Positions 35,731 to 44,785 of a DNA stretch of 64,000 bases are shown here, piece by piece. Below the pieces are notes generated by a model that saw only the letters and a program-made list of their open reading frames with translations, ran no database searches and was not told the DNA's origin. Source of the stretch: Cupriavidus plantarum (lineage in GTDB: Bacteria; Pseudomonadota; Gammaproteobacteria; Burkholderiales; Burkholderiaceae); NCBI RefSeq assembly GCF_905397285.1, contig NZ_CAJPUX010000005.1, positions 186,001-250,000 on the forward strand. Direction: 5' to 3'. A program made the position numbers and the translations under genes. The first letter of the stretch is position 1; every line of letters begins with the position of its first letter.

Positions 35731-36819
35731 ATGGGCATGAACGATACCGGACGGTACCGCCCGGGCCAGGACCCGACCTGGCGGGCATACGGCGAAATTC
35801 GCAACGACGCGCGTGACGACAGCGATCCGCCGTGGGAAGGCACGCAAGGCGACCGTCAACCGCGAGGCGACTGGCGCGATCGGGGCGGCCGTGGCGACAT
35901 CCGCGACACCACCACGCGCCGTCAGGGCAGCGATCTGCGCTACGGCATGAACGGTGGCTACGGCCAGGAAACGTGGGCCGACGACGATGCGTCATGGTCC
36001 GACGTGGTGGAGGACGACTGGGGCGAACTGCGCCCTCACATGTTCCGCAACCGCGATCAGGAACGGTCGCGTTCGCAGCCGATGCGCCGCCAGAGCATGG
36101 CGCACGACGACCGTCCCTACGGCCGCGATACGCACTACGACGAACTGCGCAGCGATCGCCGCTATTGGACGGATCCCGGCTACGGCAGCGACGATCGCGG
36201 CGCCTCCCGTGACCCCTCCCGTTACCGCGAAGACGCGCGCCGCGCGTTCGAGAGCAGCGACTTCCAGCCCGATGAAGACCGCGGCATGCTGTACAACCTC
36301 GGCCACCGCATCGGCGAGGTCCTGGGCGAGTGGTTCGGCACCGCGTCGGACGACCGCGCCGGGGAACGGGCTTACGAGCGCGCCGGGGAGCGGGCTTACG
36401 ACCGCTCCTACGACCGCTCTTACGATCGCTCTTACGACCGCTCCTCCGATCGCGCGGGCAGCGACCGCTGGGACGACAGCCGTGCCGAACGCTACGGCGA
36501 ACGGCTGGGCGAACGGTTCGGCGATCGCGCGAGCGGGCGCCGCGCGGGCCCGCGCAACTTCAAACGCAGCGACGAGCGCATCCGCGACGAGATCTGTGAA
36601 CGGCTCACGTTCGCGAGCGGCGTGAACGTACGCGACGTCAGCGTCGACGTCAGCAATGGCGTCGTGACGCTGAACGGCACCGTCGAGCGCCGCGCGCAGA
36701 AGTACGACATCGAGGATATCGCCGACAACACGTTCGGCGTGACCGAGGTGGAGAACAATATCCGCGTGGAACGCCAGCCGACCGATGACACCATCTCGGC
36801 CGGCTTCAATGGCGCATAG
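35731..36819 (+). CDS. BON-domain protein with long charged repetitive N-terminus
   Basis: A 362-residue protein. Residues 1-280 are very rich in Arg, Asp, Tyr and Gly and look disordered. One short hydrophobic/aromatic block, LGHRIGEVLGEWFGTA (about 190-205), resembles the SWFGD-type motif seen before BON domains. Repeats of AGERAYER/AGERAYDR and SYDR follow (about 210-241). A single BON domain occupies about 285-350 (RDEICERLTFASGVNVRDVS and GVVTLNGTVERR). Start ATG at 35731 has an AGGAG site. BON proteins are envelope- or phospholipid-associated; the repeat region has no known function. Confidence 0.85.
   Translation: MGMNDTGRYRPGQDPTWRAYGEIRNDARDDSDPPWEGTQGDRQPRGDWRDRGGRGDIRDTTTRRQGSDLRYGMNGGYGQETWADDDASWSDVVEDDWGELRPHMFRNRDQERSRSQPMRRQSMAHDDRPYGRDTHYDELRSDRRYWTDPGYGSDDRGASRDPSRYREDARRAFESSDFQPDEDRGMLYNLGHRIGEVLGEWFGTASDDRAGERAYERAGERAYDRSYDRSYDRSYDRSSDRAGSDRWDDSRAERYGERLGERFGDRASGRRAGPRNFKRSDERIRDEICERLTFASGVNVRDVSVDVSNGVVTLNGTVERRAQKYDIEDIADNTFGVTEVENNIRVERQPTDDTISAGFNGA
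36358..36453 (+). repeat. 24-bp and 12-bp in-frame tandem repeats in BON gene
   Basis: Two 24-bp units (36358-36381, 36382-36405) coding AGERAYER and AGERAYDR are followed by four 12-bp units (36406-36453) coding Ser-Tyr-Asp-Arg, the last changed to Ser-Ser-Asp-Arg. All keep the frame. Confidence 0.92.
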
Positions 36820-36827
36820 TCGCCGCG

Positions 36828-38774
36828 TCAGACGCTGGTGAGCCGGAACACGCTCACCGACCGCTCCATGCGCAGGGCCTGCTCATGCAGGGCCTGCGCG
36901 GCGGCGGCGGCCTCTTCGACAAGCGCGGCGTTCTGCTGCGTGACCTGATCCATCTGCGTCACCGCCTGGTTGACCTGTGCAATGCCGCTGCTCTGTTCGT
37001 GAGACGCGGTGCTGATCTCGTCCATCATCGATGTCACGCGGCGCACGGCCGCCACGATCTCGTGCATGGTGTCGGCGGTCTCCCCGGCGAGCGCGTTGCC
37101 CGATGCCACACGCTGAACCGACTGCGAGATCAGCGTGCGGATCTCCTTCGCCGAGTTGGCCGCGCGTTGCGCGAGGCTGCGGACTTCGCTCGCCACGACA
37201 GCGAAGCCTCGCCCGTATTCGCCCGCGCGCGCGGCTTCCACCGCCGCGTTGAGCGCGAGGATATTCGTCTGGAACGCGATGCTGTCGATGACGGCAATGA
37301 TCTCGACGATGCGGCGCGAATCCGCTTCGATCTCGCCCATCGTCTCGCGCATGCGCGCCACGGAGGCACCGCCATCGCTCGCGATGCGCGATGCCTCGCC
37401 CGCGAGTTCGCTCGCCTGCTTTGCATTGCCGGCGTTCTGCTGGACGATCGAAGTCAGCTGCTCCATGCTCGCGGCGGTCTGTTCGAGCGAGGATGCCTGC
37501 TCCTCGGTCCGCTGCGACAGGTCGGTGTTGCCCTGCGCGATCTCGTTGGCCGCCACGAGCACGTTCTGCGCGCCCTCCTTCGTGTCGCCGATGAGCCCGC
37601 GCAGCGTCCCCACCATCGACATCAGATGCCGCTTCACTTCACTGAGCTCATCGCGGCCGCGCGCTTCCACGCTGACCCCGAGATCGCCGGCATTGATGCG
37701 CGTGACCAGCTCCGCCACGTCCCGCACGTCCTCGCGCATCCCTACGCTGAATCCCGCGAAGAGATAGCAGGCCGTGCCTACCGTGAGCAGCGCCACGACG
37801 CCGAGCAGGATCAGTTGCCGCTGCTCGCCTGCCATCCGCGCGTCGAGCATTTCACGCGTGAGCGCCGCGAACTCGTGCATGACGTCGGACACCCCGTCGA
37901 TCGCCGCGGTACCTTCCGCGAAATAGTTCTTCGCATCGATGGTGATACCGCTGGAGCCGAGCATGCTCACCTTCATCGTGCGATAGAAGTTGTCCATCGC
38001 GGCCAGCTTCTTCGCGGCGGCTTCCACACGCTCGCGGTACGCCGGGGCGCCGCGCGCGACGCGTCCCACGTCGCGCCGCACGGACTCGAGGCTGTCCTGA
38101 ATCTGTTCGGCCAGCGTGGCCAGCTCCGCCTGCTGGGTGGCATCCGCGAAGCCGCCGCGCGCGATGATGCCGGCGCCACGGCCGCGCGCGAGCGCGCCGA
38201 GTTCGGCAAGGCGCGGCATCGGCGAGACCATCAGGTTGATCAGGTAGTACGAGCCCGCGTCGGGATCGAGCGCGAGCGACGAACGGTCGGCGACATCGCC
38301 GACGAACAGCCGCGTCTGCTTGACCAGCACGCTATGCCGGTCGAACAGCGGCGGCGCGGGCGTATTGAGACCGAGGCGGCGGATCTGCTGCCATGCCTCG
38401 TCGAGCTTGCGGGCATCCGCCTCCACGGCGAAGTCCGGCGCCTTCGCGACATCGGCGAGCAACGCGGCGAGATGATCGGCGGCTTTGGCGTCGGCCTGAT
38501 CGAACGTCGCCTGGAAGCTCTTGTTGCCGGAGAGCACGCCATTGGCGGCGCCGCGGCGCACCTGCGTCTCGCGCATGAAATCGAGCGCTCGCTCGACGAT
38601 GACGAGTCCGCGCAATTCGTCGCGCGTGGAACCGATGGCCTGCACGGATTGCGCGAACACGGCGAACAGCGCGCCCCCGAGCGGAATCAGGAACAGCGCC
38701 GTCAGCAGCAGGAGCTTGCGATGGATCGAGAGACGCGCCATCAGGCGCACGGCGGGGGACAGAAAGGCGGGCAC
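36828..38774 (-). CDS. Methyl-accepting chemotaxis protein
   Basis: A 648-residue chemoreceptor. TM1 is at about 20-42 ([20 protein letters not shown]), a periplasmic sensing region of about 270 residues follows, then TM2 at about 320-340. A HAMP domain (about 340-395) and the cytoplasmic signalling hairpin follow, with the conserved tip [20 protein letters not shown]. There is no C-terminal NWETF-type pentapeptide, so adaptation enzymes would act without tethering. The start is GTG with AGGAGC upstream. Ligand unknown. It converges with the BON gene nine bp away. Confidence 0.95.
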   Translation of the reverse strand: MPAFLSPAVRLMARLSIHRKLLLLTALFLIPLGGALFAVFAQSVQAIGSTRDELRGLVIVERALDFMRETQVRRGAANGVLSGNKSFQATFDQADAKAADHLAALLADVAKAPDFAVEADARKLDEAWQQIRRLGLNTPAPPLFDRHSVLVKQTRLFVGDVADRSSLALDPDAGSYYLINLMVSPMPRLAELGALARGRGAGIIARGGFADATQQAELATLAEQIQDSLESVRRDVGRVARGAPAYRERVEAAAKKLAAMDNFYRTMKVSMLGSSGITIDAKNYFAEGTAAIDGVSDVMHEFAALTREMLDARMAGEQRQLILLGVVALLTVGTACYLFAGFSVGMREDVRDVAELVTRINAGDLGVSVEARGRDELSEVKRHLMSMVGTLRGLIGDTKEGAQNVLVAANEIAQGNTDLSQRTEEQASSLEQTAASMEQLTSIVQQNAGNAKQASELAGEASRIASDGGASVARMRETMGEIEADSRRIVEIIAVIDSIAFQTNILALNAAVEAARAGEYGRGFAVVASEVRSLAQRAANSAKEIRTLISQSVQRVASGNALAGETADTMHEIVAAVRRVTSMMDEISTASHEQSSGIAQVNQAVTQMDQVTQQNAALVEEAAAAAQALHEQALRMERSVSVFRLTSV

Positions 38775-38920
38775 GACGCTCCTTGGATCGACGGGATATC
38801 GGGATTGACAGCCCGTGTATCGGCCGCGAATCCAAGGATTGAAGCGTTATTTTTGCGCCGCACACATGCGGTGCAAAGAGGACGCGTGGGCGGTCGAGAA
38901 AGCGCGAAGACGGTGCACGT

Positions 38921-39685
38921 TCAAGCGGTGATGCCGCCATCGACACCGATCGACTGGCCGCTGATGTAGCGGCCCGCCGGAGAGGCGAGCAACAGCGCCA
39001 GGCCGGCCACGTCATCGGCTTCGGCGATGCGGCGCATCGGAATATTGCCCGCGAGCATCTTCTCGCGTTCGGGATCGCCCCACAGCGCGTCGCGCGAGAA
39101 GTCGGTACGCACGGGACCGGGGTTGATGCTGTTCACGTTGATGTTGTGCGGGCCCAGCGTCTGCGCGAAGTTGCGCATCAGCATGTCGATGGTGGCCTTG
39201 GACACGCTGTACAACGCGAGCATCGGCGAGCTGCGGCGCGCGGCGATGCTCGACATGAAAGTGATGGAGCCGTCGCGGCGCTCGATCATTTGCGGCGCCA
39301 GCGCATTCACAAGCTCGAGGTTGCCGCGCACGTTGCCCGCGATCACGTCGTCGAGCTTGTCGGCGCCCTGGCCAAGGATCGTTCCCACCACGGCGCTGGC
39401 GGCTGCATTGAGGACCAGCGCGTCAACACGGCCATAAGTCGCCAGAGCGGCCTCGGCAAACTTCGCCACGCTCGCGCTGTCCGCGATGTCGCAGGGGATG
39501 CCCGTGGCGGTGATGCCTGACGCCTTCAACTCGGCGGCGACTTTCTCGGATACCTCGGCGCTGCGGCCGGACACGATGACCTTCGCGCCGGCTTCACCGA
39601 GCGCGCGGGCCATGGCGAGGCCCATGCCTTTGGTGGAACCAGTGAGGACGGCCACGCGGCCGGACATATCGAACAGTTTGGACAC
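38921..39685 (-). CDS. Short-chain dehydrogenase/reductase
   Basis: A 254-residue classical SDR. The nucleotide site is LTGSTKGMGLAMARAL, with NAAAS after strand 4. The catalytic Ser is in FMSSIA, Tyr and Lys in YSVSK, and the C-terminus has GRYISGQSIGVDGG. The Arg after strand 2 (SGRSAE) suggests NADP(H). The start is GTG with an AAGGAG site. It is divergent from the TetR gene at 39803 across an AT-rich promoter region, which suggests it is that repressor's target. Substrate unknown. Confidence 0.93.
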   Translation of the reverse strand: MSKLFDMSGRVAVLTGSTKGMGLAMARALGEAGAKVIVSGRSAEVSEKVAAELKASGITATGIPCDIADSASVAKFAEAALATYGRVDALVLNAAASAVVGTILGQGADKLDDVIAGNVRGNLELVNALAPQMIERRDGSITFMSSIAARRSSPMLALYSVSKATIDMLMRNFAQTLGPHNINVNSINPGPVRTDFSRDALWGDPEREKMLAGNIPMRRIAEADDVAGLALLLASPAGRYISGQSIGVDGGITA

Positions 39686-39725
39686 GACTATCTCCTTTGG
39701 GCAGGTCAGTGCGGAACACTAATGG

Positions 39726-39771
39726 ATGACATATAACATCTATTGAATAAAGTATGTTCATCATTTAAGAT
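39726..39771 (+). promoter_or_regulatory. Divergent SDR/TetR promoter region with inverted repeat
   Basis: For the TetR gene: -35 TTGAAT (39743-39748), 17-bp spacer and -10 TAAGAT (39766-39771). The imperfect inverted repeat GATGACATA (39725-39733) and TATGTTCATC (39753-39762) spans the -35 and spacer and could be the TetR operator. The whole stretch is far richer in A/T than its surroundings. Confidence 0.6.
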
Positions 39772-39802
39772 GGCGTCAAGTTCAAATTTCGAGGGGGGTC
39801 TC

Positions 39803-40390
39803 ATGGCACGCGCATCCCGGGCAGTCGCCGACCAACACAAGATCGACATCGAGCGTTCGTCGTCGAGGCTGTTCAAGGAGTATGGACTCCATGGCGTGAC
39901 CGTGGCGCAGGTCATGGCCGACGCGGGTCTCACGCACGGCGGGTTCTACGGGCACTTCCGCTCGAAGGACGAACTCGCCGCAATTGCCTGCGCCCGCGCC
40001 TTCGCGGAGTCCGGCGAACGCTGGTCGCGGCGGATCGCCGAGGCGAACGGCGACGGCCGCGAAGCGCGCCGCCGGCTGATGGACCCCTATCTCACCCAAA
40101 ACCACCGCGACCACGCCGCCGACGGCTGCACCGCCGCCGCGCTCACCGGCGACGTCGCGCGCGAGCCCGCGGACAAGCCGATTCGCGATGTCTACGTGGC
40201 GGGCGTGCGCGAGATGGTCGACGCCTGGCGCGGGACGTTGCCCAATCCCGACAGTCCTGAAGCCAACGACACCGCGCTTGCGCAAATCGCGCTACTCATC
40301 GGTACGATGGCGATTGCGCGCGCTTCGCGCGGCGATCCGCTTTCCGATGCCATCATCGAGGCGGCGCGCCGCCAGCTCCTCCAGCCATGA
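39803..40390 (+). CDS. TetR-family regulator
   Basis: A 195-residue repressor with helix-turn-helix IDIERSSSRLFKEYGLHGVT and VMADAGLTHGGFYGHFRSKDEL. The C-terminal domain (DGCTAAALTGDVAREP) is typical of the subgroup paired with an adjacent SDR or reductase gene. The ATG at 39803 has a GAGGGGGG site; a TTG further upstream coincides with the -35 element and is not credible. It is divergent from the SDR gene and probably represses it. Confidence 0.92.
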   Translation: MARASRAVADQHKIDIERSSSRLFKEYGLHGVTVAQVMADAGLTHGGFYGHFRSKDELAAIACARAFAESGERWSRRIAEANGDGREARRRLMDPYLTQNHRDHAADGCTAAALTGDVAREPADKPIRDVYVAGVREMVDAWRGTLPNPDSPEANDTALAQIALLIGTMAIARASRGDPLSDAIIEAARRQLLQP

Positions 40391-40434
40391 TTTCCATGCT
40401 TTAACTCCCATCCACCTGCCAGACAAGACCACAC

Positions 40435-41742
40435 ATGTTCGCGCACGCCCTATCCCGCCGGCTCGACCGGCACGGCATTCACTACGCGTGGCTGATCGCC
40501 ATCGTCACGTTCTGCGTGATGCTCACCACGTCCGCCTCGCTCGGCCTGCCCGGTGCGTTCCTCAAGCCGCTGACGAAGGAGATGGGGTGGGACACCGACC
40601 AGATCTCGTCCATCCTCGCGTTCCGCTTTGCGCTGTTCGGATTGATGGCCCCGTTCTCGGCCATCCTGATGGAACGCTTCGGCGTCCGTAACGTCGTCTG
40701 CGCGGCGCTCGCGATGATCGGCGCCGGCATGGCGCTGGCCACCGTCGCCACCGAACTGTGGCAACTGTTCCTCGCGTGGGGGCTGCTGCTCGGCATTGGC
40801 TCGGGCATGACCGCGCTGGTGCTGGCCGCTGTGGTGGCCAACCGGTGGTTCCATGCGCGCCGCGGCCTCGTCATCGGCCTGCTGACGGCAAGTTCGGCCA
40901 CGGGGCAGCTGGCGTTCCTGCCGGTGGCCGCCTGGCTGATCGAACATATGGGCTGGCGTGTCGCCGTGCTGCCGGTGCTCATCGCCTGCGCGGTGCTGGC
41001 ATGCGCGGTGTTCGCCTTCATGCGTAACCGGCCGTCGGACATCGGCAAACCCGCCTTCGGAGAATCGCCCGCCGCGGTTGCCGCGCCTGCCGCGCCGCCT
41101 GCTCCCCAGGCGCCCCTCACGCTGCGTGGACCGTTCGTCGTGCTCGCCGAAGCGATGCGCAATCCGACGTTCTGGATTCTCGCCGGCACATTCTTCATCT
41201 GCGGCCTGTCCACGAACGGCCTGATCCAGACGCACTTCATCTCGCTCTGCGCGGACTACGGCATGTCCGCCGTGCCGGCCGCCTCGGCGCTGGCCATGAT
41301 GGGCGCGTTCGACTTCGTCGGCACCATCCTCTCGGGCTGGCTGTCCGACCGCTACGACAGCCGCAAGCTGCTGTTCTGGTATTACGCGCTGCGCGGCCTC
41401 TCGCTGTTCTGGCTTCCGCATTCGACGTTCACGCTGTACGGCCTCTCGATCTTCGCAATGTTCTATGGGCTCGACTGGATCGCCACCGTGCCGCCGACCA
41501 TCAAGCTGGCGGGCAGCGCCTTTGGCCGCGACCGCGCGCCCATGGTATTCGGCTGGATCTTCGCGGCCCACCAGATCGGCGCGGCCACGGCGGCGTTCGG
41601 CGCCGGGCTGTCGCGGACGATGCTGCTGACCTATGCGCCGGCGCTCTACGTCGCGGGCGGCGCGTGCCTCATCGCCGCGCTGATGGCGCTGTCCGTGCGC
41701 CGGGCCCAGCCTGCCCCTCAGGCGCAGCCCAGCAACGCCTGA
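40435..41742 (+). CDS. MFS transporter, monocarboxylate-type
   Basis: A 435-residue major facilitator protein with 12 predicted membrane helices in two halves joined by an Ala/Pro-rich loop (about 205-228). The MFS signature between TM2 and TM3 is MERFGVRNVV, with GWLSDRYDSRK in the second half. Similarity of layout to OFA/monocarboxylate-type carriers (HYAWLIAIVTFCVMLTTSASLGLPG) suggests an organic acid substrate. It starts 44 bp after the TetR gene on the same strand and converges with the LysR gene. Confidence 0.92.
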   Translation: MFAHALSRRLDRHGIHYAWLIAIVTFCVMLTTSASLGLPGAFLKPLTKEMGWDTDQISSILAFRFALFGLMAPFSAILMERFGVRNVVCAALAMIGAGMALATVATELWQLFLAWGLLLGIGSGMTALVLAAVVANRWFHARRGLVIGLLTASSATGQLAFLPVAAWLIEHMGWRVAVLPVLIACAVLACAVFAFMRNRPSDIGKPAFGESPAAVAAPAAPPAPQAPLTLRGPFVVLAEAMRNPTFWILAGTFFICGLSTNGLIQTHFISLCADYGMSAVPAASALAMMGAFDFVGTILSGWLSDRYDSRKLLFWYYALRGLSLFWLPHSTFTLYGLSIFAMFYGLDWIATVPPTIKLAGSAFGRDRAPMVFGWIFAAHQIGAATAAFGAGLSRTMLLTYAPALYVAGGACLIAALMALSVRRAQPAPQAQPSNA

Positions 41743-41755
41743 ACGCGTCGAAGGC

Positions 41756-42667
41756 TCATGCCGGAGCGCGCCATCGCGCGCTCTCGGCCTCCAGCGCCTC
41801 GATCAGCGCGGCCACGGACTCGCGCCTGAGCGCGGTCTGGCGGACCAGCACCCCGATCTCGCGCTGCGGCGGGGGCCCCGGCATCCGGAGCAGCGCCACC
41901 TGCGGGGTCGCGTGCACGGGCACGAGCGCCGCCGGCAAAATCGCGCATCCGAGTCCTTCCGCCACCATCTGCAGGATCACCGCGGGCTCGTCGAGCTCCA
42001 TGCCCTCCCTTACCCATAAGCGGTGCCGCCGCAGATAACGGTCCACGAGCTGTCCGCCGGTCGAATGGCGGTTGTAGCGAATGAAAGGCATCGTCGGCAG
42101 GATGTCGGCGAGATCAGCGAGGGCGGCGGAATCCTGCGCCGGCGCGACGGCGCCGGCCGGCGCGATCGCCACGAACGGCTCGTTCAGCAGATGGACCCAT
42201 TTGAGCTCGGGCGGAATCCCGAGCCGCGGGCGCACCAGCACCGCGATATCCAGCTCGCGCGCATCCACCTGGGTGAGCAATTGCGTGGACATGCCGGGTA
42301 CCACGTTGACGTGGGTGTTGGGAAAACCCGCGCGAAACCGCTGCATCGCCTTCGGCAACAGCGTGGACTGCACCGTCGAGACCGCGCCGAGGTCCAGGGG
42401 CGCGAGGTCCGGCTGCCCGCGGCTGCCCGCGCCTTTCATCGACGCATAGAGCGCCACGAAGCGCGTTGCGTCGTCCAGCAGCCGCCGCCCGTCCTCGCTC
42501 AGCGCCACCGACTTGCCCGTGCGGTCGAAGAGCTGGCATCCCAGTTCCTCCTCGAGCCGGCGGATCTGCATGCTGACGGCGGACTGCGTCAGGCCAAGCC
42601 GCGCGCCTGCGGCGGAGAAGGACGCCGTCTCTGCGGCAACAAGGAAGGTCTGGAAATAGCGGATCAA
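41756..42667 (-). CDS. LysR-family regulator with TTG start
   Basis: A 303-residue LysR protein: helix-turn-helix [26 protein letters not shown], then the effector domain. The only usable start is TTG at 42667, since a stop codon lies a short way upstream in frame and no ATG or GTG intervenes; the resulting N-terminus ([21 protein letters not shown]) matches the usual family start. It is divergent from the VOC and fumarylpyruvate-hydrolase-like gene pair and convergent with the MFS gene, so both are candidate targets. Confidence 0.92.
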   Translation of the reverse strand: MIRYFQTFLVAAETASFSAAGARLGLTQSAVSMQIRRLEEELGCQLFDRTGKSVALSEDGRRLLDDATRFVALYASMKGAGSRGQPDLAPLDLGAVSTVQSTLLPKAMQRFRAGFPNTHVNVVPGMSTQLLTQVDARELDIAVLVRPRLGIPPELKWVHLLNEPFVAIAPAGAVAPAQDSAALADLADILPTMPFIRYNRHSTGGQLVDRYLRRHRLWVREGMELDEPAVILQMVAEGLGCAILPAALVPVHATPQVALLRMPGPPPQREIGVLVRQTALRRESVAALIEALEAESARWRAPA

Positions 42668-42790
42668 CGCGACACTCGGGAATCGGACGGTATATCAAAA
42701 AGGCTGATGCTCAGGCCAATAATCATTCGTTTCATATTACGCAGGCTTCTGCTTACAATCAACGCCAGTCCCTACCACCTCAGCCAGAAC

Positions 42791-43213
42791 ATGAGCGCTA
42801 TTCCGTTGTTCCACCTCGCCTTTCCCGTCCACGACCTCGCCAGCGCGCGCGCGTTCTACGGCGACCTGCTCGGTTGTCCCGAAGGCCGCAGTTCCGACGC
42901 CTGGGTCGATTTCGATTTCTACGGCCACCAGATCGTCGCGCACCTGTCGCCCGACGAGTGCGGCCATCGCGGCAACAGCGCGGTGGACGGCCATGACGTG
43001 CCCGTGCGCCACTTCGGCGCGATTTTGTCGATGGAACAGTGGGAGGCACTGGCGGACAAGCTGCGCGCCGTGGACACCAAGTTCGTGATCGAGCCGTACG
43101 TGCGGTTCAAGGGCGAAGTGGGCGAACAGGCCACGATGTTCTTCCTCGATCCGTCGGGCAACGCGCTCGAATTCAAGGCTTTCGGCGACCTGTCGCAGGT
43201 CTTCGCCAAGTAA
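42791..43213 (+). CDS. VOC-family (glyoxalase/dioxygenase-like) protein
   Basis: A 140-residue single vicinal-oxygen-chelate protein with two beta-alpha-beta-beta-beta modules. Candidate metal ligands are His8 (PLFHLAFPV), His73 (VRHFGAIL) and Glu127 (GNALEFKAF). [13 protein letters not shown] is typical of lyase or dioxygenase members. It lies 24 bp before the fumarylpyruvate-hydrolase-like gene on the same strand, consistent with a small aromatic-acid or reactive-carbonyl pathway. The exact reaction is not determined. The ribosome site is weak. Confidence 0.88.
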   Translation: MSAIPLFHLAFPVHDLASARAFYGDLLGCPEGRSSDAWVDFDFYGHQIVAHLSPDECGHRGNSAVDGHDVPVRHFGAILSMEQWEALADKLRAVDTKFVIEPYVRFKGEVGEQATMFFLDPSGNALEFKAFGDLSQVFAK

Positions 43214-43236
43214 TCCATCCTACAAAGAGTCAAGCC

Positions 43237-43983
43237 ATGACCGCCGACACCACCACCGAGACCAACGCCGAGACCACCGCCGAAACCACTGAATACGTCA
43301 TTGCGCCCGCCCCGCGGGCCAGCATTGCCGTGGCGGACAGCCATGCGCGCTTCCCGATCCGCCGCGTCTTCTGCGTCGGCCGCAACTACGCGGCGCACGC
43401 GCGCGAAATGGGCAAGGATCCGGATCGCGAACCGCCGTTCTTCTTCACCAAGCCCGCGGATGCGGTGGTGGCGGCCGAGGGCACGGTGCCCTATCCGCCG
43501 CTGACCGAAAACCTCCACCACGAGATCGAACTCGTCGTCGCGCTTGGCAAGGGCGGCCGCAACGTGAGCCCGTCCCAGGCGCTCGACCTCGTGTGGGGCT
43601 ACGCGGTGGGCGTCGACCTCACGCGACGCGATCTGCAGGACGTGGCCAAGAAGATGAGCCGTCCCTGGGACTGGTCCAAGGCCTTCGACGCCTCGGGCCC
43701 GTGCGGTCCGCTGCAGCCGGTCTCGCGTATCGGGCATCCCGAGAAAGGCGCGATCTGGCTCAAGGTCAACGGCGAGGAACGTCAGGTTGGCGACCTCGAC
43801 GAACTGATCTGGCCCGTGGCGGACGTCATCGCCTATATCTCCGAGAGCATGGAACTGGCCCCCGGCGATGTGATCTTCACGGGCACGCCGGCCGGCGTCG
43901 GCGCGCTGCTGCCGGGCGACAAGGTCACCGCGGGCGTCGATGGCGTGGGGGAAATCGCGTTCAAGGTGGGTCAGCGCGGCTGA
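43237..43983 (+). CDS. Fumarylacetoacetate-hydrolase family, probably fumarylpyruvate hydrolase
   Basis: A 248-residue FAH-family enzyme. After a Thr/Glu-rich, possibly disordered N-terminus (1-20) comes the conserved VFCVGRNYAAHAREMG. The metal site Glu...Glu...Asp is present (HHEIELVVALG, then GVDLTRRDLQ), and the C-terminal GDVIFTGTPAGVGAL block is canonical. Layout resembles NagK-type fumarylpyruvate hydrolases of the gentisate pathway, but no gentisate dioxygenase gene is in the window. It is probably co-transcribed with the VOC gene, and a good terminator follows. Confidence 0.92.
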   Translation: MTADTTTETNAETTAETTEYVIAPAPRASIAVADSHARFPIRRVFCVGRNYAAHAREMGKDPDREPPFFFTKPADAVVAAEGTVPYPPLTENLHHEIELVVALGKGGRNVSPSQALDLVWGYAVGVDLTRRDLQDVAKKMSRPWDWSKAFDASGPCGPLQPVSRIGHPEKGAIWLKVNGEERQVGDLDELIWPVADVIAYISESMELAPGDVIFTGTPAGVGALLPGDKVTAGVDGVGEIAFKVGQRG

Positions 43984-44008
43984 TCTCCCGACGGCGCGGC
44001 AGTTTTGG

Positions 44009-44043
44009 CGGCTCTGGCGCAGCAATGTGCCGGAGCCGTTTTT
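44009..44043 (+). terminator. Rho-independent terminator of the VOC/FAH operon
   Basis: A 10-bp stem (CGGCTCTGGC, 44009-44018; GCCGGAGCCG, 44029-44038; one G-U pair) with a ten-base loop is followed by five T residues, 26 bp after the stop codon. Confidence 0.9.
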
Positions 44044-44119
44044 CCTTGTGAATCAGAGCGTTGAGGCAGATGGGCGCGCCAAATTAGAAGGGCTGCTCGA
44101 ATTCTTTACCACAAAGTCC

Positions 44120-44148
44120 TTGCTTATCTATCTAGTAGTAGATATTCT
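44120..44148 (+). promoter_or_regulatory. Promoter-like element P1 with 19-bp repeated operator
   Basis: TTGCTT (44120-44125) and TATTCT (44143-44148) are spaced by 17 bp. The spacer is filled by ATCTATCTAGTAGTAGATA (44126-44144), containing the inverted repeat ATCTA-N4-TAGAT. The identical 19 bp recur at 44213-44231. A transcript from here would cross a run of eight T residues near 44193-44201 before the next gene. Confidence 0.65.
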
Positions 44149-44206
44149 TCGACTCATGGACGCCGCTGCAACAACACGAATCACCGCACCGGCCTTTTTT
44201 TTAGCG

Positions 44207-44235
44207 TCGTGAATCTATCTAGTAGTAGATAACAT
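44207..44235 (+). promoter_or_regulatory. Promoter-like element P2 with second copy of the 19-bp operator
   Basis: The second exact copy of the 19-bp element (44213-44231) lies 32 bp before the ATG of the small secreted protein gene. With the same geometry as P1, weak hexamers TCGTGA (44207-44212) and TAACAT (44230-44235) flank it. Two identical operators 87 bp apart suggest cooperative or looping repression. Confidence 0.6.
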
Positions 44236-44262
44236 CGACGGAAAACGCATAAGGAGCCCATC

Positions 44263-44598
44263 ATGAATGCCAAGACCATCCTCACCGCCGCCACGTTCGC
44301 TGTTGCCGCCGCCTTTGCTTCGGGCGCCGCACAAGCCCAGGACCCGGTGGACAGCACGCATGCCGGCGACCGCTATGGCTACAACTTCCGCGTGAACGAT
44401 GCCCGCGACGTGTATTCGCAAGGCGCGCGCATCAGCAACCGCGACGGCTACACCGACGGTGCCCGCATCACCAACCGCGACGGCCTCGTGGCTGGGCTGG
44501 ACCGTACGGGCGTATCGGCCGAGCCGCAACGTACCCGTGACGTCTACACCGACGGCGCGCGTACTCGCGATGTCTACACCGACGGCGCCCGCGCCTGA
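44263..44598 (+). CDS. Small secreted protein with RDVYTDGAR repeats
   Basis: A 111-residue protein with a clear Sec signal (1-25, cleaved after AQA) and a hydrophilic mature region with repeated short units: ARDVYSQGARISN, RDGYTDGARITN, then two near-identical ten-residue units RDVYTDGART and RDVYTDGARA (30-bp DNA duplication, 44539-44598). I do not recognise a family. ATG has an AAGGAGCCC site. It is preceded by two copies of a 19-bp operator-like repeat and followed by a small membrane ORF and a TetR gene. Confidence 0.8.
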   Translation: MNAKTILTAATFAVAAAFASGAAQAQDPVDSTHAGDRYGYNFRVNDARDVYSQGARISNRDGYTDGARITNRDGLVAGLDRTGVSAEPQRTRDVYTDGARTRDVYTDGARA

Positions 44599-44617
44599 GC
44601 GCCGAAGCGCTCAAGGC

Positions 44618-44737
44618 ATGAACCGGAGTTTCCAGATGAGTTGGCGTGACAGTGCCCTGATCGTGGGCGGATGGGTAGCGCTTTGCATGGCAAGCGGAGC
44701 GCTGCTCTCGCTCGTCGCGCGAACGCTATCGATTTGA
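44618..44737 (+). CDS. Possible small single-span membrane protein (39 or 33 aa)
   Basis: An open frame between the secreted protein and the TetR gene. It codes a short basic/polar start (MNRSFQMSWRDS) and one hydrophobic helix of about 24 residues (ALIVGGWVALCMASGALLSL). The internal ATG at 44636 has GGAG nine bases upstream and may be the true start, giving 33 residues. It has the look of a small membrane peptide, but without comparison it could be chance. Confidence 0.4.
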   Translation: MNRSFQMSWRDSALIVGGWVALCMASGALLSLVARTLSI

Positions 44738-44759
44738 TCGGCGGCGTAGTAACAGGAGG

Positions 44760-44778
44760 GTCTATCCCGGCGATAGAC
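44760..44778 (+). promoter_or_regulatory. Inverted repeat before TetR start codon
   Basis: Perfect 7-bp inverted repeat GTCTATC-CCGGC-GATAGAC between the ribosome site (AGGAGGG, 44754-44760) and the ATG at 44786. It may be a TetR operator for autoregulation, or an RNA hairpin affecting translation. The half-site shares CTATC with the upstream 19-bp elements but is not the same sequence. Confidence 0.5.
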
Positions 44779-44785
44779 AACCGTC

